Assembly: GCA_910577845.1 (NCBI GenBank)
Contig: CAJTNA010000028.1
Coordinates: forward strand, 1-13,874
Direction: 5' to 3'
Length of the DNA: 13,874 nt
Source of the DNA: an uncultured Christensenella sp.
GTDB lineage: Bacteria; Bacillota; Clostridia; Christensenellales; UBA3700
Part shown: one piece after another, positions 1 through 6,715 of the stretch
Layout: every line of letters starts with the position of its first letter
Position numbering within the stretch: position 1 is the stretch's first letter
Program-made: the position numbers and the translations under genes
The notes under the pieces: generated by a model
Seen by the model: the letters and a program-made list of their open reading frames with translations, nothing else
Database searches by the model: none
What the model was told of the DNA's origin: nothing

Positions 1-38
<38 letters not shown>

Positions 39-42
39 AAGG

Positions 43-109
43 AGTAGCGAAAGCTACTACTAGTCGAGGTTAGATAGAAAAATCTAATCACTTGCAAGCG
101 ATTGTAAGT
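43..109 (+). other. 16S trailer with three consecutive hairpins
   Basis: Directly after the 16S end come three stem-loops. The first is AGTAGC/GCTACT with a GAAA tetraloop (43-58). The second is an 8-bp stem 68-75/82-89 with one G-U pair. The third is ACTTGCAA/TTGTAAGT with a GCGA loop (90-109), also with one G-U pair. They probably belong to the precursor rRNA trailer, but a role in processing is inferred. No tRNA gene is visible here. Confidence 0.5.
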
Positions 110-167
110 ATAAAAAATCTTTGACACAGAAATTCTCGTCTTAACCTATCTGTTTTTTTTGAAAATT

Positions 168-195
168 TACCTTGCAACAGCAAGGTATTTTTTTA
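168..195 (+). terminator. Intrinsic terminator after the 16S rRNA
   Basis: A perfect 8-bp stem, TACCTTGC/GCAAGGTA, with an AACA loop (168-187) is followed at once by a run of seven T. This is a textbook rho-independent terminator on the plus strand. It would end the rRNA transcript about 150 nt after the mature 16S end, before any 23S or 5S gene. Confidence 0.85.
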
Positions 196-236
196 TATTA
201 AATTATTCATTTGATTATAAAATTTTTTTGCACTTA

Positions 237-290
237 AGATATTTGTTTTACAATTAAAACATTTTGTTTTAGATATTTGTTTTACAATTA
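237..290. repeat. 20-bp perfect direct repeat, 34-bp period
   Basis: The 20 bases starting AGATATTTGTTTT occur twice, at 237-256 and 271-290, without mismatch and separated by 14 bp. The copies sit just after the rRNA terminator and just before a decayed coding fragment. They could be a small tandem duplication or paired binding sites, and nothing here decides between these. Confidence 0.6.
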
Positions 291-329
291 TACTGCTTAG
301 TCGTGTTTTTTATATTTTTTAACAAGGTA

Positions 330-476
330 TATAATTGCATTGGCGTTGAAGCTAAAGACTTTAATAAAATTGCTTTACAAGTAGGTGACAATGTAATAAA
401 GATTAATGTTACTTCAGTAAATGTTAAATCAAGTGATATTGAATTACACTGTACTCATAAATATACTACTCTTTAA
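330..476 (+). pseudogene. Coding-like 3' fragment of an unidentified gene
   Basis: One frame reads 48 codons without a stop and ends at TAA 474-476. It has a protein-like composition (for example IGVEAKDFNKIALQVGDNV and SSDIELHCTHKYTTL) that stands out from the surrounding low-complexity AT-rich DNA. No ATG or ribosome binding site lies at its head, and the same frame continues upstream only into T-rich sequence and a stop at 270-272. A proper terminator follows 57 bp later, as expected after a real gene. I read it as the C-terminal remnant of a truncated gene and do not recognise the family. Confidence 0.4.
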
Positions 477-532
477 AGCTTTATAGCGATATAAATAGTA
501 TACAATGTATTTGAATTTGCCTTTATATTCTG

Positions 533-577
533 ACAAAAACACGGCTGTTTCATTGTCGTGTTTTTGTTATTTTAATC
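533..577 (+). terminator. Intrinsic terminator after the decayed fragment
   Basis: A perfect 11-bp stem, ACAAAAACACG/CGTGTTTTTGT (533-543 and 557-567), encloses a 13-nt loop and is followed by TATTTTAAT. The T-rich right arm and tail make it a plausible terminator on the plus strand. It lies downstream of the coding remnant that stops at 476. Confidence 0.7.
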
Positions 578-1063
578 TTAATAAATATAATACAATCATA
601 AATTAGTTAAAATTTGACAAATGAAAAATTGTTATATTTTTACCATATAAATTAATATGATTAAATTGTTTTATATTCTTGATAGTAATACTAAGGTTAT
701 TGTATTTTAAGTTATAATAACAGACTTAATAAGTTTTATACTATCTAAATTTGATTAATAGAATTAAATTAATCATTTCAGTTTGTGCTGTTAAATAAAC
801 CTTTATAAATTGTTATTAAAAATGCATTTGACAATTTTTTAAGTTATTGTGTAAACAGTAAGGTTAAGTAGATTATTGTTAATATTTAAGTCGATTTTAA
901 ATTTGTGATTTATAAATGAATATTTAATCATAATTTTTTTTGCAAATTTATAATAATACAAAAAGCTAATTAGTATTTACAATGCCTTTTTAAATATTAA
1001 AATTGTTATATGATATTTTTATAAAAAACTTTTTTATGAAAATAGAATTAATCTTTATTATTC
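578..1063. other. AT-rich gene-free stretch
   Basis: About 490 bp of extremely AT-rich DNA with stops in all frames. I find no convincing ORF, tRNA or strong hairpin. Promoter-like hexamers are frequent simply because of the base composition. Confidence 0.6.
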
Positions 1064-1092
1064 TTGTAATAAACTTTATTTTATGATAAAAT
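1064..1092 (+). promoter_or_regulatory. Putative SigA-type promoter for the HIRAN-like gene
   Basis: TTGTAA (1064-1069), a 17-bp spacer and TAAAAT (1087-1092) lie 33 bp before the start codon. The ribosome binding site AGAGGA is at 1112-1117. In such AT-rich DNA a match of this quality is suggestive only. Confidence 0.45.
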
Positions 1093-1124
1093 TTATTTAG
1101 TAGTAATTTACAGAGGATAAAAGT

Positions 1125-1439
1125 ATGAAAGTTATAACTACATATATTGCTGGAACTAAGTACTTAAATGATGACGGCACTAAAAGAAGTGAAATTTTGG
1201 AAACATTGATACTTGATAGTGATTTGCTAATTGAAAATTATTATTTTGAGGGTGAAAAAGCAGTACGTGTATTAACACGTGATAAGAGATGTGTGGGCAA
1301 TATCCCAAAAGAATATGCAGACTTAGTTTTTGATTATAATCAAAAGAAATGCGTTCCATATATAGTTTATAAACCAGAATATTTCCCAAATGGTTCAGTG
1401 CGACATAATATTGCAATTTACATAAAAGGCTTAATTTAA
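1125..1439 (+). CDS. Small HIRAN-domain-like protein
   Basis: A 104-residue protein. ATG 1125 is preceded by AGAGGA seven bases upstream. The order of motifs resembles the HIRAN domain, a fold that binds DNA ends or single-stranded DNA in HLTF/Rad5-type helicases and also occurs as stand-alone bacterial proteins. There is an early YIAGTKYLNDDGTKRSEIL block (residues 7-25), comparable to the domain's conserved N-terminal strand and NDDGxxRxEIL motif. A later KAVRVLTRDKRCVGNIPKEYA block (45-65) resembles the 'AVxV...xxGYIPRxxA' core. The typical 'EPxNPYDxNA' stretch is shortened here. No other domain, signal peptide or membrane segment is present. The gene is monocistronic and lies between a decayed fragment and a structured repeat 26 bp after its stop. 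The family assignment is by eye; the molecular role is unknown. Confidence 0.6.
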   Translation: MKVITTYIAGTKYLNDDGTKRSEILETLILDSDLLIENYYFEGEKAVRVLTRDKRCVGNIPKEYADLVFDYNQKKCVPYIVYKPEYFPNGSVRHNIAIYIKGLI

Positions 1440-1465
1440 TTAATTATCAATTTTTGTTTTTTTGT

Positions 1466-1614
1466 AGCCAACTATTGGCTTGAAAAATTAAAAAGTTGCT
1501 AATTAAACCAACAAGGCAAAATGATTAATTTTGCCTTGTTTAATTTTTTGTAAAGCCGTAAATTTGTAAAATGTTGATTTTTTAAAAATACCCACCGAAA
1601 ATCGGGGGTATTTT
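1466..1614 (+). repeat. Three-hairpin dispersed repeat, copy 1
   Basis: This 149-bp element has a same-orientation, same-length partner at 13709-13857. Hairpin 1 is AGCCAA/TTGGCT (1466-1480). Hairpin 2 is a perfect 13-bp stem, AACAAGGCAAAAT/ATTTTGCCTTGTT, with a 5-nt loop (1510-1540), followed by T-rich sequence. Next comes a linker carrying GTAAA three times at 8-nt spacing (about 1550-1570). Hairpin 3 pairs AAAATACCC and CCG with CGG and GGGTATTTT around an AAAAT loop and one bulged A (1585-1614). Hairpins 2 and 3 could each act as terminators for the HIRAN-like gene. Comparison with copy 2 shows compensatory changes in hairpin 2. The outer boundaries are approximate. Confidence 0.8.
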
Positions 1615-1763
1615 GGGTTGGTAAAGACAAACACCAGCTGTGATTGTGTGAATATAAAAACTTTAGCTATACGTATATAAATATCAAGCGTAGCGATTTA
1701 GTGGCAAGTAAATGTAAACTACTAACAATGAAATCTTAAAATTGATATTTAATAACATTAGGG

Positions 1764-1859
1764 CAATAGTTGTAACTATTGGTAAATTAATGAGCCTATA
1801 GGCTTGGCAAGGGAAATGCCATAAATGGGGTATAATAAAACCACCAGCTTAGCTGGTGG
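1764..1859 (+). other. Structured stretch of four adjacent hairpins, possible ncRNA or IS200/IS605-type end remnant
   Basis: Four inverted repeats follow each other within 96 bp. They are CAATAGT/ACTATTG with a TGTA loop (1764-1781), the 12-bp palindrome AGCCTATAGGCT (1793-1804), TGGCA/TGCCA (1805-1821) and CCACCAGC/GCTGGTGG (1841-1859). No reading frame runs through the stretch. A compact run of hairpins ending in a CCACCAGC-type stem is reminiscent of right ends and guide-RNA scaffolds of IS200/IS605-type transposons, but no tnpA or tnpB is present. The last hairpin has an independent explanation as the terminator of the minus-strand gene. The transposon reading is a guess from resemblance. 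Confidence 0.35.
1836..1859 (-). terminator. Intrinsic terminator for the GDPD-like gene
   Basis: Read on the minus strand, the stem CCACCAGC/GCTGGTGG (loop TAA) is followed by TTTTATTATA. It lies about 65 bp past the stop of the minus-strand gene at 1923. On the plus strand no T run follows, so the orientation is clear. Confidence 0.7.
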
Positions 1860-1922
1860 CCTTGACTAAATTGAACAATAGTGTATGAATTTTAAAAGTT
1901 TCTTACATTAGCATTTTAAAAA

Positions 1923-2645
1923 TTAGATTGTATAGTTTTCAAACACAAAGCCATCGGCATAATTTAATGCGGTTAGGTAACTTGATTTGTCGTATACTGT
2001 GCGACCTATTATGAATGAATATGGATTATACAATAAATAATCGTCCAAGTATTTATTAGGTAGGTTTGCTATATCGCAAATTATAAAACTTGGTTTAAGC
2101 AATTTAAAGAAATTTATATTAGCAAATAGTATTGCGTTGTAGATTAGTTTTGATGATTTTTTGTGTAGTATAATTCCGCAAAGTAGGTTCTTACTAATTT
2201 TCTTTGCAAAAAAATACATTTGATAGCTTGATGCAACCACTGCGGTTTTGCCTTTGTAAAAAGCAAGTTGTTTTACAAGTTCGGTAATGATTTTTTTGTA
2301 TTTATTGGATGCACTTATTTTAAAGATTATGCCAACTTTACCATTTACTAAATTTAGTACGTCATTTAGTAGTGGAACGCAGTTTGTTGTGCCTAGCAGT
2401 TGTAGATTTTCCTTATCGTCAGACGATATTGTTTCAATCCTTTTATGGCAAGATAAAAGTATATATGACTTTTTGCTATCACAAACTACAAGGCGGTTAT
2501 CCTTTGTTAAGCTTAAGTTAATAATTAAATTATAACCACAATCCACAGCTTTTTGAATTGCAGGCAAAGTATTTTCTATTATTGAATTGTTGTCAAAAAG
2601 TCCTTTACTGCAGATTGGTGCGGACTTTATCCAAGAATGTATCAT
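1923..2645 (-). CDS. Glycerophosphodiester phosphodiesterase homologue lacking catalytic residues
   Basis: A 240-residue protein, the usual length of a bacterial GDPD (UgpQ-like TIM barrel). The start is supported by GGAGT five bases upstream. Family features are retained throughout: GLFDNNSIIENTLPAIQKAV (residues 15-34), LTKDNRLVV (46-54), the LLGT...VPLLNDVLNLVNGKV run (83-104), and a C-terminal ADGFVFEN (230-237) equivalent to the usual ADxIIFEx ending. The active site is gone. The His-Arg of AHRG is Ser13-Lys14. The ExD metal ligands align with Ile41 and Asn43. The His of the HD motif is absent (VVCDS, 53-57). No frameshift is present, and promoter, RBS and terminator are all intact, so it is probably expressed as a non-hydrolytic binding or regulatory protein, or is a recent loss of function. 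No membrane segment is obvious. Confidence 0.75.
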   Translation of the reverse strand: MIHSWIKSAPICSKGLFDNNSIIENTLPAIQKAVDCGYNLIINLSLTKDNRLVVCDSKKSYILLSCHKRIETISSDDKENLQLLGTTNCVPLLNDVLNLVNGKVGIIFKISASNKYKKIITELVKQLAFYKGKTAVVASSYQMYFFAKKISKNLLCGIILHKKSSKLIYNAILFANINFFKLLKPSFIICDIANLPNKYLDDYLLYNPYSFIIGRTVYDKSSYLTALNYADGFVFENYTI

Positions 2646-2731
2646 TTTTTACTCCAAAGCTAGAATTAATAAGTGCAAATTTTATTTCTATAATGCATTG
2701 ACTTTTTGATTAAAATAAGCTTTATAATTAT

Positions 2732-2760
2732 AGTATAAAGATATTTTTTAATAAAGTCAA
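2732..2760 (-). promoter_or_regulatory. Promoter of the GDPD-like gene
   Basis: On the minus strand TTGACT (2760-2755), a 17-bp spacer and TATACT (2737-2732) form a near-consensus SigA promoter. It sits about 87 bp upstream of the start codon at 2645. Confidence 0.7.
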
Positions 2761-2790
2761 TATGATTAGTCATAAAATATGTAAAAATAA

Positions 2791-2819
2791 TTGATATTTT
2801 ACAAAATTTATTATACAAT
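2791..2819 (+). promoter_or_regulatory. Putative promoter of the lepA operon
   Basis: TTGATA (2791-2796), a 17-bp spacer and TACAAT (2814-2819) precede lepA and would give a leader of about 120 nt. A second -35-like TTGACG at 2898-2903 lacks a well-placed -10. This promoter is divergent from that of the GDPD-like gene and separated from it by about 30 bp. Confidence 0.5.
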
Positions 2820-2945
2820 AAAGATAATAATTTAAATGGATAAATAATTTGAATAAGTCAATTATTATTATGTATCAATAGGGGATAATTATAAGTATTG
2901 ACGAAAAAAATGTAAAATAGAGATAACTTGTAAAAGGAGGACAAA

Positions 2946-4748
2946 ATGTCAACTAGACAAGAACATATCCGAAATTTTTGTATAGTAGCCCACATTGACC
3001 ACGGCAAAAGTACACTTGCCGACAGAATAATGGATGTTACTGAAACAGTGAGTAAGCGTGACCAAAAGCAACAACTTTTGGATAGTATGGATATTGAGCG
3101 TGAAAGGGGAATAACAATAAAGCTAACCCCAGTTAAAATGAAATACACATACAAAGGTGAGGATTATTATCTTAATTTGATAGATACGCCAGGACATGTA
3201 GACTTTACATATGAAGTTTCTCGTTCGCTTGCAGCGTGTGAGGGTGCTATTTTGATAGTTGATGCGTCACAAGGCATTGAGGCACAGACATTGACCAATG
3301 TTTATCTTGCATTAGATAATGATTTGGAAATATTGCCAGTAATCAATAAAATAGATTTGCCATCCGCAAGACCAGAAGAAGCGAAGCAAGAAATTGAGGA
3401 TGTAATTGGTTTAGATGCAAGTGAAGTGCCTTTAGTTAGTGCAAAGGAAGGCATTAATATTGAACAAGTTATTGAGCAAGTTATAGAAAAGTTGCCACAT
3501 CCTACTGGGGATGAGGACAAGCCATTAAAAGCATTGATATTTGATAGTGTATATGATAGTTATAAAGGTGCTATATCATTGATTAGGGTGGTTGATGGCA
3601 GAGTTAAAGCGGGAACAAAAATCAAAATGTTTGCAACTGGAAAGAGTTATGAGGTAACTGAGGTTGGAATTTTTAATCCTAAAATGATTGCTGTTGATGA
3701 ATTAATGGCTGGTGATGTAGGTTATTTGTGTGCATCTATCAAGAATGTTAGTGATACAAAGGTAGGTGATACCATTACTTTGGCAAGTGGAGGAATTACT
3801 GAGCCGTTACCTGGATACAAAAATGTTATGCCAATGGTATATAGCGGTATTTATCCAGCTGATGGTGCGAAATATGGTGATTTAAAAGACGCTTTGGAAA
3901 AATTGCAATTAAATGATGCGTCACTATTGTATGAACCTGAAGTTTCTGTAGCATTGGGATTTGGTTTTAGATGTGGTTTTTTAGGCTTGTTACATATGGA
4001 AATTATCCAAGAGAGGTTAGAGAGAGAGTTTGACCTTGACATTATTACCACAGCACCATCTGTTTCCTACCACGTAATTAAGACTGATGGCAGTATGGTG
4101 GAGGTGGAAAATCCTACTAACTTGCCACCTCAATCAGAAATTGACTATATGGAAGAGCCAATTGTTAAAGCATATTTGTACACTCCGCCAGAGTATGTTG
4201 GTACTATTATGGAATTGTGCCAAGACAAGAGAGGTGTACATATTGATATGACATATCTTGATACAACTCGTGTGCGTATTGAATATGAAATACCTTTGAA
4301 TGAGATTGTTTACGACTTTTTTGATTCCTTAAAATCAAGAACAAAAGGTTATGCAAGCTTTGACTATGAGATTGCTGGATATAGACAGAGTAGCCTTGTA
4401 AAATTGGATATTATGTTGAATGGTGAAATTTGTGATGCATTAAGTCTAATTGTGCATAAAGATAAAGCTTATGCAAGGGGTAGAAGTATTGCAGAAAAAC
4501 TTAAAGAAGTTATACCACGTCAAATGTTTGAGATACCTATCCAAGCAAGTGTCGGCTCAAAGGTAATTGCTCGAGAAACTGTAAAAGCAATGCGTAAAGA
4601 CGTACTTGCAAAATGTTATGGTGGTGACATTACAAGAAAGAAAAAATTGCTTGAAAAGCAAAAAGAGGGTAAAAAACGTATGCGTCAGGTAGGTACTGTT
4701 CAAGTTCCGTCTGAGGCGTTTATGACTATTTTGAAGTTTGACAAATAG
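2946..4748 (+). CDS. lepA: Elongation factor 4 (LepA), ribosome back-translocating GTPase
   Basis: A 600-residue protein, the normal length for LepA/EF-4. This GTPase binds the ribosome, resembles EF-G, and is linked to back-translocation and ribosome assembly or initiation. The GTPase motifs are complete: G1 AHIDHGKST (residues 15-23), G2 RGITIK (54-59), G3 DTPGH (80-84), G4 NKID (134-137) and G5 SAK (165-167). The C-terminal half contains the LepA-specific domain with ALSLIVHKDKAYARGR and the lysine-rich GGDITRKKKLLEKQKEGKKR, the conserved tail that reaches the peptidyl-transferase region. ATG 2946 follows a perfect AGGAGG (2935-2940) by five bases. It heads an operon with hemW 18 bp downstream, a gene order common in Bacillota. 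Confidence 0.98.
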   Translation: MSTRQEHIRNFCIVAHIDHGKSTLADRIMDVTETVSKRDQKQQLLDSMDIERERGITIKLTPVKMKYTYKGEDYYLNLIDTPGHVDFTYEVSRSLAACEGAILIVDASQGIEAQTLTNVYLALDNDLEILPVINKIDLPSARPEEAKQEIEDVIGLDASEVPLVSAKEGINIEQVIEQVIEKLPHPTGDEDKPLKALIFDSVYDSYKGAISLIRVVDGRVKAGTKIKMFATGKSYEVTEVGIFNPKMIAVDELMAGDVGYLCASIKNVSDTKVGDTITLASGGITEPLPGYKNVMPMVYSGIYPADGAKYGDLKDALEKLQLNDASLLYEPEVSVALGFGFRCGFLGLLHMEIIQERLEREFDLDIITTAPSVSYHVIKTDGSMVEVENPTNLPPQSEIDYMEEPIVKAYLYTPPEYVGTIMELCQDKRGVHIDMTYLDTTRVRIEYEIPLNEIVYDFFDSLKSRTKGYASFDYEIAGYRQSSLVKLDIMLNGEICDALSLIVHKDKAYARGRSIAEKLKEVIPRQMFEIPIQASVGSKVIARETVKAMRKDVLAKCYGGDITRKKKLLEKQKEGKKRMRQVGTVQVPSEAFMTILKFDK

Positions 4749-4766
4749 TCGGTTTTGGAAAGCGTT

Positions 4767-5858
4767 ATGGAAAAATTGTCAATTTACATTCACATACCAT
4801 TTTGTGAGAACAAATGTAAATATTGTGACTTTGTATCTTTTGCGTACAAAGGTGAGTGTGTAGAAAAATATATCACTAGTCTAGTACAAGAAATTAATGA
4901 TTTTGATAGTAGTGGATATGTTGTAGATAGCATTTTTATTGGTGGCGGTACGCCTACATTTATTAATGAAAAATATTTGGCAAGCATTTTCCAAGCAGTG
5001 AAAAGTAACTTTAAACTTGACTTAAAAGAATTTACTATTGAGGGCAATCCAAGTAGTTATACGCAAGAAAAAGTAAAATTTTATAAGGAATTGGGCGTTA
5101 CAAGACTTAGTGTTGGGGTGCAGAGTTTAAATGACGAAGTGCTTAAGGGTATTGGTAGAATACATAATTCCAAACAAGCTTGTGATTGTTTAAAAATGTT
5201 AGTGCAAAGTGGTTTGGATATTAACTGCGATATGATGATAGGGTTGCCTTATCAAACTTTGAATATTGTGGAAAATGATATTAAAGATGTTATAGATATT
5301 GGGGTGAATTCTGTGTCGTGCTACTCTTTAATTTTAGAGGAAGGGACGCCATTATATGACAAAGTGAATAGCAAACAATTAGTATTGCCTAATGACGATT
5401 TAACTGTAGAAATGTATGATATAGCAAAAATAACCCTTCAAAAATCGGGATTAAATAGGTATGAAATATCTAATTTTGGTAAGCCTTGCTTGCACAATGT
5501 TGGATATTGGACATTAAAAGAATATGTGGGATTTGGGTTATCTGCTCATAGTTTAATTGGCAATGTTAGGTATTATAATACAAGCGATTTATGTGAGTAT
5601 ATTGCCAGTAGTTCAAGGCTAGTTGAAGAGGTTTTATCCAAGGACGATATGATTGCTGAATACATAATGTTAGCTTTGCGTATGGATAGTGGTATAGATA
5701 TTGGTTTTATGGCAAACAAGTTTGGACTAGAAAGTATCAAAAAATTGCTTTACGACATTGAGAATAATAAAAAGTATTATAATATAACAGATAAAAATAT
5801 TGCGATAAAAGATGATTATATGTATTTATCTAATAGTTTGATTACAAATTTAATTTAA
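4767..5858 (+). CDS. hemW: HemW, radical SAM heme chaperone family (coproporphyrinogen III oxidase-like)
   Basis: A 363-residue protein from ATG 4767. An upstream in-frame TTG (4755) is possible, but GGAAAG at 4757-4762 and the family's usual N-terminus (a few residues before LSIYIHIPFC) favour the ATG. The radical SAM cluster motif is C13-x3-C17-x2-C20 followed by DF. GGGTPT (59-64) is the SAM-binding glycine motif. HNVGYWTLKEYVGFGLSAHS is the HemW-type segment, and a C-terminal winged-helix-like region follows. HemW proteins were long annotated as oxygen-independent coproporphyrinogen oxidase (HemN), but they bind heme and are thought to deliver it to target proteins. The gene is translationally close to lepA. 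No other heme gene lies nearby, so its clients are unknown. Confidence 0.93.
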   Translation: MEKLSIYIHIPFCENKCKYCDFVSFAYKGECVEKYITSLVQEINDFDSSGYVVDSIFIGGGTPTFINEKYLASIFQAVKSNFKLDLKEFTIEGNPSSYTQEKVKFYKELGVTRLSVGVQSLNDEVLKGIGRIHNSKQACDCLKMLVQSGLDINCDMMIGLPYQTLNIVENDIKDVIDIGVNSVSCYSLILEEGTPLYDKVNSKQLVLPNDDLTVEMYDIAKITLQKSGLNRYEISNFGKPCLHNVGYWTLKEYVGFGLSAHSLIGNVRYYNTSDLCEYIASSSRLVEEVLSKDDMIAEYIMLALRMDSGIDIGFMANKFGLESIKKLLYDIENNKKYYNITDKNIAIKDDYMYLSNSLITNLI

Positions 5859-5874
5859 AATTTAAATTTGTAAT
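5841..5874 (+). promoter_or_regulatory. 13-bp inverted repeat spanning the hemW stop codon
   Basis: ATTACAAATTTAA (5841-5853) and TTAAATTTGTAAT (5862-5874) are perfect inverted repeats with an 8-nt loop that contains the hemW TAA (5856-5858). The AGGGG ribosome binding site of the next gene starts only five bases after the stem. The stem is almost entirely A-T, so it is weak. It could modulate coupling between hemW and the lipoprotein gene. Confidence 0.4.
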
Positions 5875-5889
5875 TAGTAGGGGTTGTAT

Positions 5890-6471
5890 ATGAAAAAAAG
5901 AATTATTTATTTAGCTACAAGTTTAATTTTGATTGTAGTGTTGGCTATTGGGCTTATTGGTTGCGTTCCAAGTAGACCTGACAAGTTTTTGCAAAAGATT
6001 TTTATAGCGGAAAGTTGGAGTGTTATTGAGTATGACATTGATGGTTCAGTAACTAAAATTGTTATACGAGATAAAAACTCAAGATATGTTAAGGGCAGTT
6101 TAAATGAGCAATATGTAGTGTATACAAGGGAAGCTGTAGAAATTTATACTTATGGTAATGAGGTATGGAGCTATAAAGTTTATACTGAGCCAAAAGATGT
6201 TGAGGAATGGACAAAAAATCAAATATATACTCCTTTGGATATTGTAGGTACGCCAGACTTAAGATATTTTGCAACAGATTTTAAAACAAAATTCTCTAAA
6301 AAGGATGGTAAGTGGGTAGAACTAAGTACTAACCCAGCTACCTTTTATGTTAAAGGTCAAAAATTGTATTATGAAAAAGGTGATAGGAAAATAGAATACT
6401 TTTTAAAAGGTAATGTGAAAATATCTGATGAAGCTCTGCAAGCAAAAAATAATGCTATATCAAAAGGTTGA
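5890..6471 (+). CDS. Small lipoprotein of unknown function
   Basis: A 193-residue protein. ATG 5890 is preceded by AGGGG (5879-5883) with six-base spacing; the in-frame TTG at 5884 is too close to that site. The N-terminus is a classic lipoprotein signal: basic MKKR, a hydrophobic stretch (residues 5-23) and the lipobox LIGC with Cys25 as the lipidated residue. The mature part is hydrophilic and beta-rich, with YDIDGSVTKIVIRDKN and repeated Tyr-rich strands. I do not recognise a domain. It should be tethered to the outer face of the cytoplasmic membrane. It is the third gene of the lepA-hemW operon and is followed by a terminator. A link to heme delivery is conceivable but unsupported. Confidence 0.8.
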   Translation: MKKRIIYLATSLILIVVLAIGLIGCVPSRPDKFLQKIFIAESWSVIEYDIDGSVTKIVIRDKNSRYVKGSLNEQYVVYTREAVEIYTYGNEVWSYKVYTEPKDVEEWTKNQIYTPLDIVGTPDLRYFATDFKTKFSKKDGKWVELSTNPATFYVKGQKLYYEKGDRKIEYFLKGNVKISDEALQAKNNAISKG

Positions 6472-6533
6472 TTGGATAAGAATATATTGACTAGATTTTA
6501 AAGCATATAAAAGTAATGTTGAATAAAATTAAT

Positions 6534-6566
6534 AATGCACCAATTAAGGTGCATTTGTTTTTTATT
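6534..6566 (+). terminator. Terminator of the lepA-hemW-lipoprotein operon
   Basis: AATGCACC/GGTGCATT (6534-6541 and 6548-6555) with a six-base loop is followed by TGTTTTTTATT. Read on the minus strand the tail is also T-rich (ATTATTAATTTT), so it may also stop transcripts from the regulator gene at 6716. Confidence 0.8.
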
Positions 6567-6715
6567 AGAAAGTATATGTCAGTTTTAATTAAAACATCTA
6601 TAAAAAATATCTACGAGTAGCATATAGTACCCGTTAAGAATAAATGTTATTTTTAGGAAATTGTCAAATTTAATGACAAAATATTAAATTCTCATAGTTT
6701 ATTTTATTGCCTTAA

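Noticed and set aside
1510..1540. Hairpin 2 of the repeat as an integron attC site
   Set aside because: The ends (AAC...GTT) and the variable paired centre recall attC, but the stems are perfect with no extrahelical bases. The R-box matches are incomplete, especially in copy 1, and no integrase gene or cassette array is present.
1793..1821. Hammerhead ribozyme core
   Set aside because: The ATGAG...GAAA arrangement is superficially similar, but the required CTGATGA box is absent (TTAATGA) and the stems do not form a three-way junction.
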